A stretch of DNA of 33,464 nucleotides from Chitinophaga pinensis (GTDB lineage Bacteria; Bacteroidota; Bacteroidia; SXHM01), in the NCBI GenBank assembly GCA_945870105.1, contig CAMBRL010000021.1, forward strand, positions 1 to 33,464, read 5' to 3'. The notes under the pieces were generated by a model. The model was not told the origin of the DNA, made no database searches, and saw only the letters and a program-made list of their open reading frames with translations. A program made the translations under genes and the position numbers. This document shows, one piece after another, positions 16,420 to 24,600 of the stretch; position 1 is the first letter of the stretch; every line of letters starts with the position of its first letter.

Positions 16420-16839
16420 ATGGTTGTAAAAGAAATCTCCACCCTTGAAGAAATGCTTGCAAAGCTTCCGCTCGTGCAGCAGCTTTATCCGGATATGACC
16501 AAAGAGAAGTATGAAGAAATGTTGCGCGATATGATTCCCAATAATTATTCGCAGGTATTGGTTTTTGATGGAGATAAATGTGTGGGCTTATCGGGAATAT
16601 GGTTTAATACCAAGCTGTGGACGGGTAAATATCTTGAACTGGATAATGTGGTTACAGATAAAAACCACCGCTCAAAAGGACTAGGAAAACTAATCAATGA
16701 ATTTGCAGCAGAAAAAGCAAAACAGTTGGGTTGTAAGTTTATTGTTTTAGATGCTTTTGCTGATAATCGTGATGCACATCGTTTTTATTTCCGTGACGGG
16801 TACGTTATTCGTGGCTTCCACTTTTTGAAATCATTATAA
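16420..16839 (+). CDS. GNAT family N-acetyltransferase
   Basis: This 139-residue single-domain acetyltransferase has an N-terminal helix pair (LEEMLAKLPLVQQLYPDMT), the central beta sheet (SQVLVFDGDKCVGLSGIWF, YLELDNVVT), and the acetyl-CoA pyrophosphate loop in NHRSKGLGKLINEFAAEKA, matching R/Q-x-x-G-x-G/A. C-terminal blocks CKFIVLDAF and DAHRFYFRDGYVIRGFHFLK are typical. The acceptor substrate is unknown. It follows gpmI after 6 bp and is probably co-transcribed with it. Confidence 0.9.
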   Translation: MVVKEISTLEEMLAKLPLVQQLYPDMTKEKYEEMLRDMIPNNYSQVLVFDGDKCVGLSGIWFNTKLWTGKYLELDNVVTDKNHRSKGLGKLINEFAAEKAKQLGCKFIVLDAFADNRDAHRFYFRDGYVIRGFHFLKSL

Positions 16840-16870
16840 AGAAACACTTCGCTCAGTTCTGTGTGACATT

Positions 16871-17902
16871 ATGAACAGCATCAGCAAAAAGAAAGACCAG
16901 ATAAAGATCAATGCTCAGTTGAGGAAATATTTGCGGCAATACGACCGCGAAAAAATATTGCCCATTGAGTATCACGATTTGCTGAACTACAAATTTGCAC
17001 ATCCCATCACCGACAAAAAAGGCAAGGATACACTTTGGGAAAGCGTTACCTACGAAAAAGAAAAAGCAGCGGAATTGGATGTGGCCCTCACTTCCATTTA
17101 CATGATGCTGAAAACGGAAGGTTCTTCTTCGCGATTAAAACACCTTACGGTTGAGCGCATTGATTATTGCACCTTCGGTAATTCCAATCCGTTTCGCATA
17201 CGAATTGTAAACCGCCTCAACGACAACTACGATTATTTTTATATCAAACAGGCTGATGCTTCACGGATTTATGGTTTGGAGTTGGAGCACATTCTTTCGC
17301 CTAACCGCATCAATTATTTTGTGGATCGCGAAACGCTGATTGAAGAACACATTGCCGGTATTCCTGGCGACCAGTTTATTGCCTCATGGATGGGTGATAA
17401 AAGGGTGAACAAAATCCGTTTGGCAAAAGAGTTTGTAAAATTTAACGAGCGTTGTTTTGTGCGTTTGTTGGGCGATATGCGCTCCTACAATTATGTGGTT
17501 GATATTACGCCCGACTTTGATGATGTGCAGTACCGCATCCGTGCCATTGACTTTGACCAGCAGAGTTATGAGGGCAAAAAGTCACTCTACCTGCCGCAGT
17601 TTTTTAAAGAGAATAATGCCATTGTTGAACTCTGTACCCAATTGCTTACGCATGAATCGTTTGAGCAATATAGGAATGAAGAGCGTTCACTTATTTCACG
17701 CAGGGTGCGCCTTTCGCGCTATCAGATAAAAGACCTGATGGATGTGATGATAAAGGACTCTGTTTCAACGGATGAAAAAACCGCTCATCTGAAAAATGAA
17801 TTGGCTGCGCATTATAAAAACGATGTGTTTCTAAAATGCCGAAGCATGGGAGAAATAGTAAAAAAGAGTTTGGTGATGCTGCTCAAAGACAGCAAGCAGT
17901 AG
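16871..17902 (+). CDS. Hypothetical protein with protein-kinase/APH-like motifs
   Basis: I do not know a named family for this 343-residue cytosolic protein. By eye it has the motif order of a kinase-like fold. DYFYIKQADA (K126) could be the beta-3 Lys, followed by GLELEHIL (an alpha-C Glu). EEHIAGIPGDQFI resembles the hinge strand of aminoglycoside phosphotransferases (EEYIPG-like). RLLGDMRSYNYVVDI (D202, N207) matches the catalytic loop spacing D-x4-N, and RIRAIDFDQQSY (D227-F-D229) the metal-binding DFx. A basic N-terminus (SKKKDQIKINAQLRKYLRQY) and a C-terminal helical part surround it. It starts 31 bp after the GNAT gene and may belong to the gpmI operon. It converges on the next gene with a 3-bp gap. 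The kinase assignment is an inference. Confidence 0.7.
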   Translation: MNSISKKKDQIKINAQLRKYLRQYDREKILPIEYHDLLNYKFAHPITDKKGKDTLWESVTYEKEKAAELDVALTSIYMMLKTEGSSSRLKHLTVERIDYCTFGNSNPFRIRIVNRLNDNYDYFYIKQADASRIYGLELEHILSPNRINYFVDRETLIEEHIAGIPGDQFIASWMGDKRVNKIRLAKEFVKFNERCFVRLLGDMRSYNYVVDITPDFDDVQYRIRAIDFDQQSYEGKKSLYLPQFFKENNAIVELCTQLLTHESFEQYRNEERSLISRRVRLSRYQIKDLMDVMIKDSVSTDEKTAHLKNELAAHYKNDVFLKCRSMGEIVKKSLVMLLKDSKQ

Positions 17903-17905
17903 GTC

Positions 17906-18412
17906 TTACTCCGAAATCCCGTCAAGTTCGTCCTGAAGTTCACTTGGCGCTAACTCAATATTCCAGCGTTTGGCAAAGGCTTCCTGCTGATACGAAAAGT
18001 CGCCATCCAGTTTGGCTTGTCTTTCGGTAATGCTTGCAATTAGCGCATCCAATCGCGCAACATCGGAGTCTTCAATGTTTTCTTTTTTCAAAATGCTAAC
18101 CATTTCGCTGTACTCTATTGCAACGATGCTTTTGTAGAATTTAAAAAGCGATAGCGCAGAACTTTTTAATGCAGCACCGTCTTCCCATGGTTTAACTTTT
18201 TCAACTGCTTCAATTGAAACATCTATTTGTTCCAGAATTAATTTCAGCGGCAGATCCATTTCTTCGCCTGCTTCAACGGCATAAGTAAAGTCAATTATGC
18301 GCTGGCCTATTTTATTTTGCTCGTCAACAATAAGGTCGTTGTACTCAACTGCGCTTTTTTGGGCAGAGGCGGCAAAGGGAAGTACTAAAAGAAGGAGAAG
18401 CAGGTTTTTCAT
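17906..18412 (-). CDS. Small secreted helical protein (possibly LIC11966-like)
   Basis: This 168-residue exported protein has a signal peptide (MKNLLLLLLVLPFAASA-Q) and is otherwise predicted helical and acidic: AVEYNDLIVDEQNKIGQRII, DVSIEAVEKVKPWEDG, FYKSIVAIEYSEMVSILKKE. The opening AVEYNDxI and the internal 'Y..Iv..E' pattern recall the LIC11966 surface-protein family, but I hold that link only tentatively. No Cys lipobox is present, so it is probably periplasmic. A TACTTTTG box 22 bp upstream supplies a promoter with about an 18-nt leader. Confidence 0.75.
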   Translation of the reverse strand: MKNLLLLLLVLPFAASAQKSAVEYNDLIVDEQNKIGQRIIDFTYAVEAGEEMDLPLKLILEQIDVSIEAVEKVKPWEDGAALKSSALSLFKFYKSIVAIEYSEMVSILKKENIEDSDVARLDALIASITERQAKLDGDFSYQQEAFAKRWNIELAPSELQDELDGISE

Positions 18413-18434
18413 GGCAGGATTTTTTTTGAATGGG

Positions 18435-18442
18435 CAAAAGTA
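18435..18442 (-). promoter_or_regulatory. -7 box of the secreted helical protein gene
   Basis: TACTTTTG on the minus strand fits TAnnTTTG and lies 22 bp before the ATG. Confidence 0.5.
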
Positions 18443-18464
18443 AAATAAAAAAGGATGAGTAATG

Positions 18465-18545
18465 GCACACGGATGACACGGATTAAACTGATTTACACGG
18501 ATTTTTTATCCGTTTTTATCCGTAGCATCCGTGTCATCCGTGTGC
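18465..18545. repeat. 81-bp inverted repeat built from CACGGAT motifs
   Basis: Perfect 19-base arms GCACACGGATGACACGGAT (18465-18483) and its complement (18527-18545) enclose a 43-bp centre that repeats the same words in both orientations (ACACGGAT, ATCCG twice). It can fold as one long hairpin. It lies between the divergent secreted-protein and dxs genes, just upstream of the dxs promoter. CACGGAT-type repeats are familiar as intergenic dispersed elements. Confidence 0.85.
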
Positions 18546-18570
18546 TATATTAACGATAACTTAATATTTC

Positions 18571-18578
18571 TACCTTTG
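18571..18578 (+). promoter_or_regulatory. -7 box of dxs
   Basis: TACCTTTG fits TAnnTTTG; the predicted start near 18582 gives about a 13-nt leader to the ATG at 18595. Confidence 0.5.
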
Positions 18579-18594
18579 CGCTTCATAAAATTAG

Positions 18595-20520
18595 ATGGAG
18601 ATAAAAGCCGGACCCCTTCTTGAAAAGGTGATTTATCCTTCCGACCTGAGAAAACTCAAACCGGAAGAATTACCTCAGTTTTGCGATGAACTTCGTCAAT
18701 ACATTGTAGATATTGTTTCTGTTAAAGGCGGACACTTTGGTGCCAGCCTTGGTGTGGTAGAGCTTACCGCTGCGCTGCATTATGTTTACAATACGCCTTA
18801 CGACCAATTAATCTGGGATGTGGGCCATCAGGCTTACGGTCATAAACTGATTACTGGACGCAGGGCTGATTTTCATACTAACCGTGTATATAAAGGACTT
18901 AGCGGTTTCCCGAAACGCAGCGAAAGTGAGTATGATACCTTTGGCGTTGGACACTCTTCCACTTCCATTTCTGCTGCCTTGGGTATGGCGGTGGCTTCGC
19001 GACTGAAAAACGAAAAATCTCGTCAGCATATTGCCGTAATTGGTGATGGAGCTATGACGGGAGGAATGGCTTTTGAGGGCTTGAATCACGCAGGTGTTGA
19101 AAACTCCAACATTCTTGTGGTTTTGAACGACAACTGTATGAGCATTGACCCTAACGTTGGTGCCCTGAAAGAATACCTGACCGATATCGCCACTTCACGC
19201 ACCTATAATAAAGCGAAGGACGAAATCTGGAATTTGCTTGGTAAAATAAGCATGTTCGGACCTACTGCCCGCGAGATAGTATCAAAAGTAGAAGGCGGTG
19301 TTAAAGCGGCTTTGCTGAAACAAAGCAATATGTTCGAGTCGATGCAGTTCCGTTATTTCGGGCCTATTGACGGGCATAATGTGGCGCACCTGGTTAAGGT
19401 GATGAATGATTTGAAAAACATTCCCGGCCCAAAGATTTTGCATTGCGTTACCGTAAAAGGTAAAGGTTATAAACTGGCGGAAGAAGATCAAACACTTTGG
19501 CATTCGCCCGGTTTGTTCAATAAAGATACCGGTGAGATTATTAAAGTAAAAACAGAAAAGCCTCAGCCTCCTAAATATCAGGATGTGTTTGGGCATACAA
19601 TAGTGGAATTGGCCGAGAAGAACGAGAAAATTGTGGGCGTTACGCCTGCCATGCCTTCGGGATGCTCGCTCAATATTATGATGAAAGCCATGCCGACCCG
19701 CGCTTTTGATGTGGGTATTGCCGAGCAACATGCCGTTACGTTTTCGGCTGGTATGGCTACGCAGGGCTTGGTTCCGTTCTGCAACATTTACTCAACCTTT
19801 ATGCAGCGCGCCTACGACCAGGTGATACACGATGTGGCGTTGCAAAAACTGAATGTTGTTTTCTGTCTGGATCGTGGCGGACTTGCCGGTGCTGACGGAC
19901 CAACGCACCACGGTGCTTTTGATATTGCTTACATGCGCTGCATTCCCAACATGGTGGTTTCGGCTCCCATGAATGAGGAGGAATTGCGCAACCTGATGTA
20001 CACTGCACAGCAGGAAAACATGGGTCCTTTCTCTATCCGTTACCCGCGCGGAAACGGGGTGATGGTTGACTGGAAAAAACCTTTCCAATTAATTGAAGTG
20101 GGCAAAGGCCGCAAACTAAAAGACGGTGAAGATGTAGCGGTGCTTTCATTAGGACACATCGGCAACCATGCCGCCAACGCTATTAAAGGACTAGAAAATC
20201 AAGGCATCTCAGCCGCACATTACGATATGCGTTTTGCCAAACCTTTGGACGAAAAATTATTGCATGAAGTGTTTACCAAATTCAATAAAGTAATTACCAT
20301 TGAAGACGGCTGCCTGCCCGGAGGGATGGGAAGCGCCATAGTAGAATTTATGGCCGATAATAATTACAACGCGCATGTAAAACGCCTGGGTATTCCCGAC
20401 CATTTTATTGAACACGGCACGCAGGTAGAATTGTACAAAGAGTGTGGCTTCTACGAAGAGCACGTGATAGAAGCTGCCCAACAGCTTACGGGGATTAAGA
20501 AAAGGGCGATAGCGGGGTAA
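18595..20520 (+). CDS. dxs: 1-deoxy-D-xylulose-5-phosphate synthase
   Basis: DXS condenses pyruvate and glyceraldehyde 3-phosphate, with thiamine diphosphate, in the first step of the MEP isoprenoid pathway. The 641-residue protein has full family length. SVKGGHFGASLGVVELT and WDVGHQAYGHKLITGR contain the conserved active-site His residues, and the ThDP/Mg motif is GDGAMTGGMAFEGLNHAG...NDNCMSID. Further blocks are HCVTVKGKGYKLAEED, FDVGIAEQHAVTFSAGMA (the general-acid Glu) and DRGGLAGADGPTHHGAFDIAY. The C-terminal transketolase domain carries EDGCLPGGMGSAI and RLGIPDHFIEHGTQ. A short leader follows the TAnnTTTG box. The gene converges on tag with a 1-bp gap and no visible terminator. Confidence 0.98.
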   Translation: MEIKAGPLLEKVIYPSDLRKLKPEELPQFCDELRQYIVDIVSVKGGHFGASLGVVELTAALHYVYNTPYDQLIWDVGHQAYGHKLITGRRADFHTNRVYKGLSGFPKRSESEYDTFGVGHSSTSISAALGMAVASRLKNEKSRQHIAVIGDGAMTGGMAFEGLNHAGVENSNILVVLNDNCMSIDPNVGALKEYLTDIATSRTYNKAKDEIWNLLGKISMFGPTAREIVSKVEGGVKAALLKQSNMFESMQFRYFGPIDGHNVAHLVKVMNDLKNIPGPKILHCVTVKGKGYKLAEEDQTLWHSPGLFNKDTGEIIKVKTEKPQPPKYQDVFGHTIVELAEKNEKIVGVTPAMPSGCSLNIMMKAMPTRAFDVGIAEQHAVTFSAGMATQGLVPFCNIYSTFMQRAYDQVIHDVALQKLNVVFCLDRGGLAGADGPTHHGAFDIAYMRCIPNMVVSAPMNEEELRNLMYTAQQENMGPFSIRYPRGNGVMVDWKKPFQLIEVGKGRKLKDGEDVAVLSLGHIGNHAANAIKGLENQGISAAHYDMRFAKPLDEKLLHEVFTKFNKVITIEDGCLPGGMGSAIVEFMADNNYNAHVKRLGIPDHFIEHGTQVELYKECGFYEEHVIEAAQQLTGIKKRAIAG

Positions 20521-20521
20521 A

Positions 20522-21094
20522 TTATTTCACCTTTTTATACCGAAAACAATCCACCGTATGGTCATTTACCATACCCACCGCCTGCATAAACGCATAGCAA
20601 ATAGTAGTACCCACAAACTTAAAACCGCGCTTGAGTAAATCCTTGCTCATGGCATCTGATTCGGGGCTACGCGAAATAAAATCTTTCAGCGTGCGGTTTT
20701 TGTTGGTGATGGTTTTGTAGTTAGTGAATTGCCAGATATACTTATCAAAACTGCCAAACTCCTTTTGCACTTCTAAGAATTTTTGTGCGTTGATAACAGC
20801 CGCCCGCACTTTCAGTTTGTTGCGGATAATTCCTGCATCGTTTAAAAGCGACTCGATTTTTTTCTCGTTATACTTTGCAATTTTCTTTGCATCAAAATTG
20901 TCAAACGCCTTGCGGAAGTTTTCGCGTTTGTGCAAAACGGTTTTCCAACTCAGTCCTGCCTGGAAAGCATCGAGGATAACGGCTTCAAATAATTTTTGGT
21001 CATTGTGTTGCTGAGTTCCCCATTCGTGGTCGTGGTACTGTTGCATCAACTCATCAGCGCCCGGCCAGGGGCAACGTTTTTTTTCTTTTGCCAT
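20522..21094 (-). CDS. tag: DNA-3-methyladenine glycosylase I
   Basis: Tag removes 3-methyladenine from alkylated DNA in base-excision repair. The 190-residue product matches the family: KKRCPWPGADELMQQYHDHEWG (first zinc Cys and His, with the conserved YHDxEWG), LFEAVILDAFQAGLSWKTVLHKRENFRKAF (the active-site Glu/aromatic pocket), LLNDAGIIRNKLKVRAAVINA (HhH-like region with the conserved IIRN.K), LLKRGFKFVGTTICYAFMQA and VNDHTVDCFRY (last zinc His and Cys). It follows yifB leftward after 36 bp, and the two may be co-transcribed. Confidence 0.95.
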   Translation of the reverse strand: MAKEKKRCPWPGADELMQQYHDHEWGTQQHNDQKLFEAVILDAFQAGLSWKTVLHKRENFRKAFDNFDAKKIAKYNEKKIESLLNDAGIIRNKLKVRAAVINAQKFLEVQKEFGSFDKYIWQFTNYKTITNKNRTLKDFISRSPESDAMSKDLLKRGFKFVGTTICYAFMQAVGMVNDHTVDCFRYKKVK

Positions 21095-21130
21095 AACTAT
21101 TACATCTTAAATATTACCTATTACATAAAA

Positions 21131-22669
21131 TCACCCTGCCCAGTTATCCCTATCCAAACTGCGATATTGTATCGCCTCCGCAAGATGTGCAGAGGTAATG
21201 TCTTTGCTATCCTCCAAATCCGCAATCGTGCGCGCTACTTTTAAAATTCTATCAAACGCACGTGCCGAAAGTCCGAGTCTATCAGTGGCACGTTTCAACA
21301 TATCTTTGCCCCGCTCATCAATCTTGCACATCTGTTTCAGCACCTTGCTGCTCATTTGAGCGTTGCAGTGCATATTTTCATTTTCCTTAAATCTTTCTTC
21401 CTGCACATCACGAGCTTTTATAACACGGTCGCGCACCTTTTCACTTTTCTCCGAAAGATGTTCCTGTGTCAATTCACTAAACGCAACGGGAGTAACTTCC
21501 ACATGAATATCAATGCGGTCTAAAAGCGGCCCGGATATTCTGTTCAAATATTTTTGCACCACACCCGGAGCGCACACACAATCTTTCTCGGGATGGTTAT
21601 GATAACCGCAAGGACAAGGGTTCATGCTCGCCACCAACATAAATGAGGCAGGATACTCCACACTTTGTCTGGCCCGCGAAACCGTTACTACTCTATCCTC
21701 CAGCGGCTGACGCATTACTTCTAACACCGTGCGTTTAAACTCGGGCAATTCATCTAAAAATAAAACACCATTGTGCGCCAATGATATTTCACCCGGCTGC
21801 GGAATACTTCCTCCACCAACTAAAGCCACATCTGAAATGGTGTGATGTGGCGAACGAAACGGGCGCAATGTTACAAGAGAAGTATGCTTTCCCATCTTGC
21901 CCGCAACGGAATGTATTTTGGTTGTCTCCAATGCTTCAGCCAAACTAAGCGGAGGTAAAATAGTGGGCAGTCTTTTTGCCAGCATGGTTTTACCCGCCCC
22001 GGGCGGCCCGATAAGAATAACATTATGTCCGCCTGCTGCAGCAATCTCCAACGCACGTTTGATATTCTCCTGTCCTTTTACATCACAAAAATCCAGATCC
22101 GTTTCGTTCAGCCGCGAATAAAATTCATCGCGGGTGTTTACAATCGTTTGTTCTAAAGGCTTTTCACCATTGAAAAACTCAATCACATCTTTTACATTTT
22201 CTGCACCGTAAACTACAAGGTCGCCAACGATAGCAGCTTCACGCGCATTTTCTTTTGGCAGAATAAAACCTTTGAAACCTTCTTTCTTTGCTTGAATGGC
22301 AATCGGCAGTGCGCCTTTTATCGGTTGCAAACTTCCATCCAATGAAAGCTCGCCCATGATGATGTACTTGCCAACTTCATCCGCCAGAATTTGTTCCGAT
22401 GCAGCCAGAATACCAACCGCCAGTGTAAGGTCGTAAGCCGAACCTTCTTTGCGGATATCAGCAGGCGCCATGTTAATCACAATCTGTTTTCCGGGAACGC
22501 GGTAGTCGTTGTTCTTTAAGGCTGCCTGTATGCGGTGCTGACTTTCTTTTACTGCGCTGTCGGGCAAACCCACCAGCATAAATCCTACTCCGGGAACAAT
22601 GTTCGTTTCAACCGTTATAGTTGTTGCATTAACTCCGCTAACCGCGCCACCAAAGGTTTTTACAAGCAT
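21131..22669 (-). CDS. YifB/ComM family Mg-chelatase-like AAA+ ATPase
   Basis: This is a hexameric AAA+ protein of 512 residues. An N-terminal Lon-protease-like ChlI domain (about 15-165: PGVGFMLVGLPDSAVKESQHR, RKEGSAYDLTLAVGIL) precedes the ATPase core. Walker A is LIGPPGAGKTMLAKRLPTIL, Walker B is GVLFLDELPEF, and sensor/zinc-like SMNPCPCGYHNHPEKDCVC leads to RISGPLLDRIDIHVEV. The C-terminal lid is RLGLSARAFDRILKVARTIADLE. In naturally competent bacteria ComM is a branch-migration helicase; that role is inferred by homology only. It lies 30 bp downstream of the asparaginase gene on the same strand. Confidence 0.95.
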   Translation of the reverse strand: MLVKTFGGAVSGVNATTITVETNIVPGVGFMLVGLPDSAVKESQHRIQAALKNNDYRVPGKQIVINMAPADIRKEGSAYDLTLAVGILAASEQILADEVGKYIIMGELSLDGSLQPIKGALPIAIQAKKEGFKGFILPKENAREAAIVGDLVVYGAENVKDVIEFFNGEKPLEQTIVNTRDEFYSRLNETDLDFCDVKGQENIKRALEIAAAGGHNVILIGPPGAGKTMLAKRLPTILPPLSLAEALETTKIHSVAGKMGKHTSLVTLRPFRSPHHTISDVALVGGGSIPQPGEISLAHNGVLFLDELPEFKRTVLEVMRQPLEDRVVTVSRARQSVEYPASFMLVASMNPCPCGYHNHPEKDCVCAPGVVQKYLNRISGPLLDRIDIHVEVTPVAFSELTQEHLSEKSEKVRDRVIKARDVQEERFKENENMHCNAQMSSKVLKQMCKIDERGKDMLKRATDRLGLSARAFDRILKVARTIADLEDSKDITSAHLAEAIQYRSLDRDNWAG

Positions 22670-22699
22670 GATTAATTCTTTTGTGTTAATTAAAAATAA

Positions 22700-23740
22700 T
22701 TATTTATAAATAAAAACTTCCACCTCCCCATTCTCCTTCACATATCCGCGATACATCCCCGGTGAATTAAAAGGCATAGCAATATTACCTTGGGCATCAA
22801 TGGCAATTATACCGCCCGTTCCTTCACCACCAAGATCAACTAATTTTTTATTTACAACTATACCTGCCGCTTCCTGAAGCGAAACATTTTTGTATTCCAT
22901 CATCGCTGAAATATCATACGCTACTATGCTGCGGATAAAATATTCGCCATGTCCGGTGCACGAAACAGCGCAGGTTTTATTATTGGCATAAGTGCCTGCA
23001 CCAATAATAGGGGAGTCTCCAATGCGCCCGAATTTTTTGTTGGTCATTCCTCCTGTTGAAGTTGCTGCGGCAAGATTTCCGTTTATATCTAATGCAACCG
23101 CACCCACCGTTCCGAATTTACTGTCGGGGTTGGGATTAAACTCCACATCAAACGAAGGTTTTACATCGCCTTTATCTTCGCTATGGTCAAGCTGAATTTT
23201 TTCTGAATCTTTTATTTTCTGCCATTGTTCCCAGCGCAGGCTGTCAAAAAAATACTCCGGTTCTGCTAATTCTAATTTTTGTTCAGCAGCAAATTTCTCA
23301 GCGCCTATGCCGGTCATCATTACGTGAGGTGATTTCTCCATCACCTTACGCGCAGCCGAAACAGGGTTCTTAATATTTGTTACTCCTGCCACTGCACCTG
23401 CCTCCAATGTTTTACCGTTCATGATGCTTGCGTCCATTTCGTTTTTCCCTTCGGCAGTAAATACAGCACCTTTTCCTGCATTAAACAAAGGAGAATCTTC
23501 CATCACTCTTACTGCAGCTTCCACTGCATCCAGACTGCTGCCACCTGATTTTAAAACGGTGTAGCCTGCATCCAGTGCATCTTTCAGCTTTTGTTTGTAA
23601 GCATTTTCCAATTCAGGAGTCATGCTTTCTTTTAATATAGTTCCTGCACCACCGTGAACGGCAAGCGCAAACTTTTGTGACTGTGCAATTGAGTTACTCA
23701 TTGAAAAAAGAATTATTGAAGCGAGAAATACTGTTCTCAT
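22700..23740 (-). CDS. Isoaspartyl peptidase/L-asparaginase (Ntn hydrolase)
   Basis: This is a plant-type asparaginase of 346 residues with a signal peptide (MRTVFLASIILFSMSNSIA-Q), so periplasmic. Conserved blocks are FALAVHGGAGTI near the N-terminus, GGSSLDAVEAAVRVMEDSPLFNAGKGAVF and NEMDASIMNG. The autoprocessing site is before Thr in SKFGTVGAVALDINGNLAAA, then STGGMTNKKFGRIGDSPIIGAG, CTGHGEYFIR and GGEGTGGIIAID. Cleavage at Gly-Thr generates alpha and beta subunits in this family. The track extends to 23872, but a strong promoter (TTTG, 21 bp, TACATTTG at 23752-23745) ends 5 bp before the ATG at 23740, which also opens the signal peptide. The mRNA is thus probably leaderless. It likely leads the leftward operon with yifB and tag. 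Confidence 0.94.
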   Translation of the reverse strand: MRTVFLASIILFSMSNSIAQSQKFALAVHGGAGTILKESMTPELENAYKQKLKDALDAGYTVLKSGGSSLDAVEAAVRVMEDSPLFNAGKGAVFTAEGKNEMDASIMNGKTLEAGAVAGVTNIKNPVSAARKVMEKSPHVMMTGIGAEKFAAEQKLELAEPEYFFDSLRWEQWQKIKDSEKIQLDHSEDKGDVKPSFDVEFNPNPDSKFGTVGAVALDINGNLAAATSTGGMTNKKFGRIGDSPIIGAGTYANNKTCAVSCTGHGEYFIRSIVAYDISAMMEYKNVSLQEAAGIVVNKKLVDLGGEGTGGIIAIDAQGNIAMPFNSPGMYRGYVKENGEVEVFIYK

Positions 23741-23744
23741 TTCA

Positions 23745-23777
23745 CAAATGTATAATTGTTTTACATGAACACACAAA
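23745..23777 (-). promoter_or_regulatory. Promoter of the asparaginase gene
   Basis: TTTG (23777-23774), 21 bp, TACATTTG (23752-23745) on the minus strand; the ATG follows 5 bp later, which implies a leaderless or near-leaderless transcript. Confidence 0.6.
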
Positions 23778-23802
23778 CACGTGTACACATGAACACTTTC
23801 CC

Positions 23803-23810
23803 TATTTTCG
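23803..23810 (+). promoter_or_regulatory. Possible -7 box of the methyltransferase gene
   Basis: CCC-TATTTTCG-C recurs almost identically before tRNA-Arg at 30806-30817. The GTG start follows 5 bp downstream, so the transcript would be leaderless if this is the promoter. Confidence 0.4.
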
Positions 23811-23814
23811 CTGC

Positions 23815-24600
23815 GTGAACAAAATCCGTTTTGCATTTCGTTACCTGCTATACCTGCTGAAAGCCCGAACACGTCACGGCACGCATTCTCCTTTTGTTTA
23901 CAATCTGCTGGATGAAGTTATTTACGACAGCGCACATTTTTACGTCTTTGATGAAATTGAATCGTTGCGTAAAAAACTTTTGCGCGATGAACGAACAATC
24001 AACATTAAGGACTACGGAGCAGGTTCAACAATAAATTCATCACCAACGCGCAAACTGAAAGACATTGCAAAGAACTCTGCAAAGGCTGATAAATATGGTC
24101 AACTCATGTTTCGCATTATTCAAAAGTTTAAACCCGAAACGCTTTTGGAATTAGGAACCTCACTTGGTATCAGCACCATTTATCAGGCTTCCGCTGCTCC
24201 GAAAAGTAAACTGATAACAATAGAAGGTTGTCCCGAAACTGCTGCTGTTGCAAAAGAGAATTTTGAAAAACTGAAATTGAGTAACGTTGAAATAGTTGTC
24301 GGAAATTTTGATGAAACACTTTCTTCAACACTCAACAATATCACAAGATTGGATTATACTTTCTTTGATGGCAACCATCGCAAAGCCCCGACATTAGACT
24401 ACTTCAGGAAATGTCTCACTAAAGTCAACAATGATTCTGTTTTTGTTTTTGATGACATTCATTGGTCAGATGAAATGGAAGAAGCCTGGGAAGGAATCAA
24501 AGCGAATCCTTCGGTGACGGTAACAATAGATTTATTTTTTGTCGGCTTGGTTTTCTTCCGGAAAGAACAGAAGAAACAGGATTTTATTATCCGTTATTAG
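23815..24600 (+). CDS. Class I SAM-dependent methyltransferase
   Basis: This 261-residue protein has an N-terminal helical lead (VNKIRFAFRYLLYLLKART) and HSPFVYNLLDEVIYD, a combination I associate with a Bacteroidota-specific group. The Rossmann methyltransferase core follows: LLELGTSLGISTIYQA (SAM glycine loop), KLITIEGCPETAAVAKENF (acidic ribose-binding end), NVEIVVGNF, and LDYTFFDGNHRKAPTLDYFRKCL, then VFVFDDIHWSDEMEEAWEGI. The pattern is like small-molecule O-methyltransferases. The ORF-track start at 23677 lies inside the divergent asparaginase gene; GTG at 23815 fits the conserved start of the protein. The 3' end overlaps rnc by 14 bp. Confidence 0.85.
   Translation: MNKIRFAFRYLLYLLKARTRHGTHSPFVYNLLDEVIYDSAHFYVFDEIESLRKKLLRDERTINIKDYGAGSTINSSPTRKLKDIAKNSAKADKYGQLMFRIIQKFKPETLLELGTSLGISTIYQASAAPKSKLITIEGCPETAAVAKENFEKLKLSNVEIVVGNFDETLSSTLNNITRLDYTFFDGNHRKAPTLDYFRKCLTKVNNDSVFVFDDIHWSDEMEEAWEGIKANPSVTVTIDLFFVGLVFFRKEQKKQDFIIRY

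Noticed and set aside
19282-19731. 149-residue minus-strand ORF inside dxs
   Set aside because: Shadow of a strongly conserved coding region on the other strand.
23763-23796. Direct repeat ACATGAACAC (two copies) and GTGTACAC palindrome as an operator
   Set aside because: They are short, in a low-complexity AC-rich stretch, and do not have clear operator geometry relative to either promoter; too weak to list.
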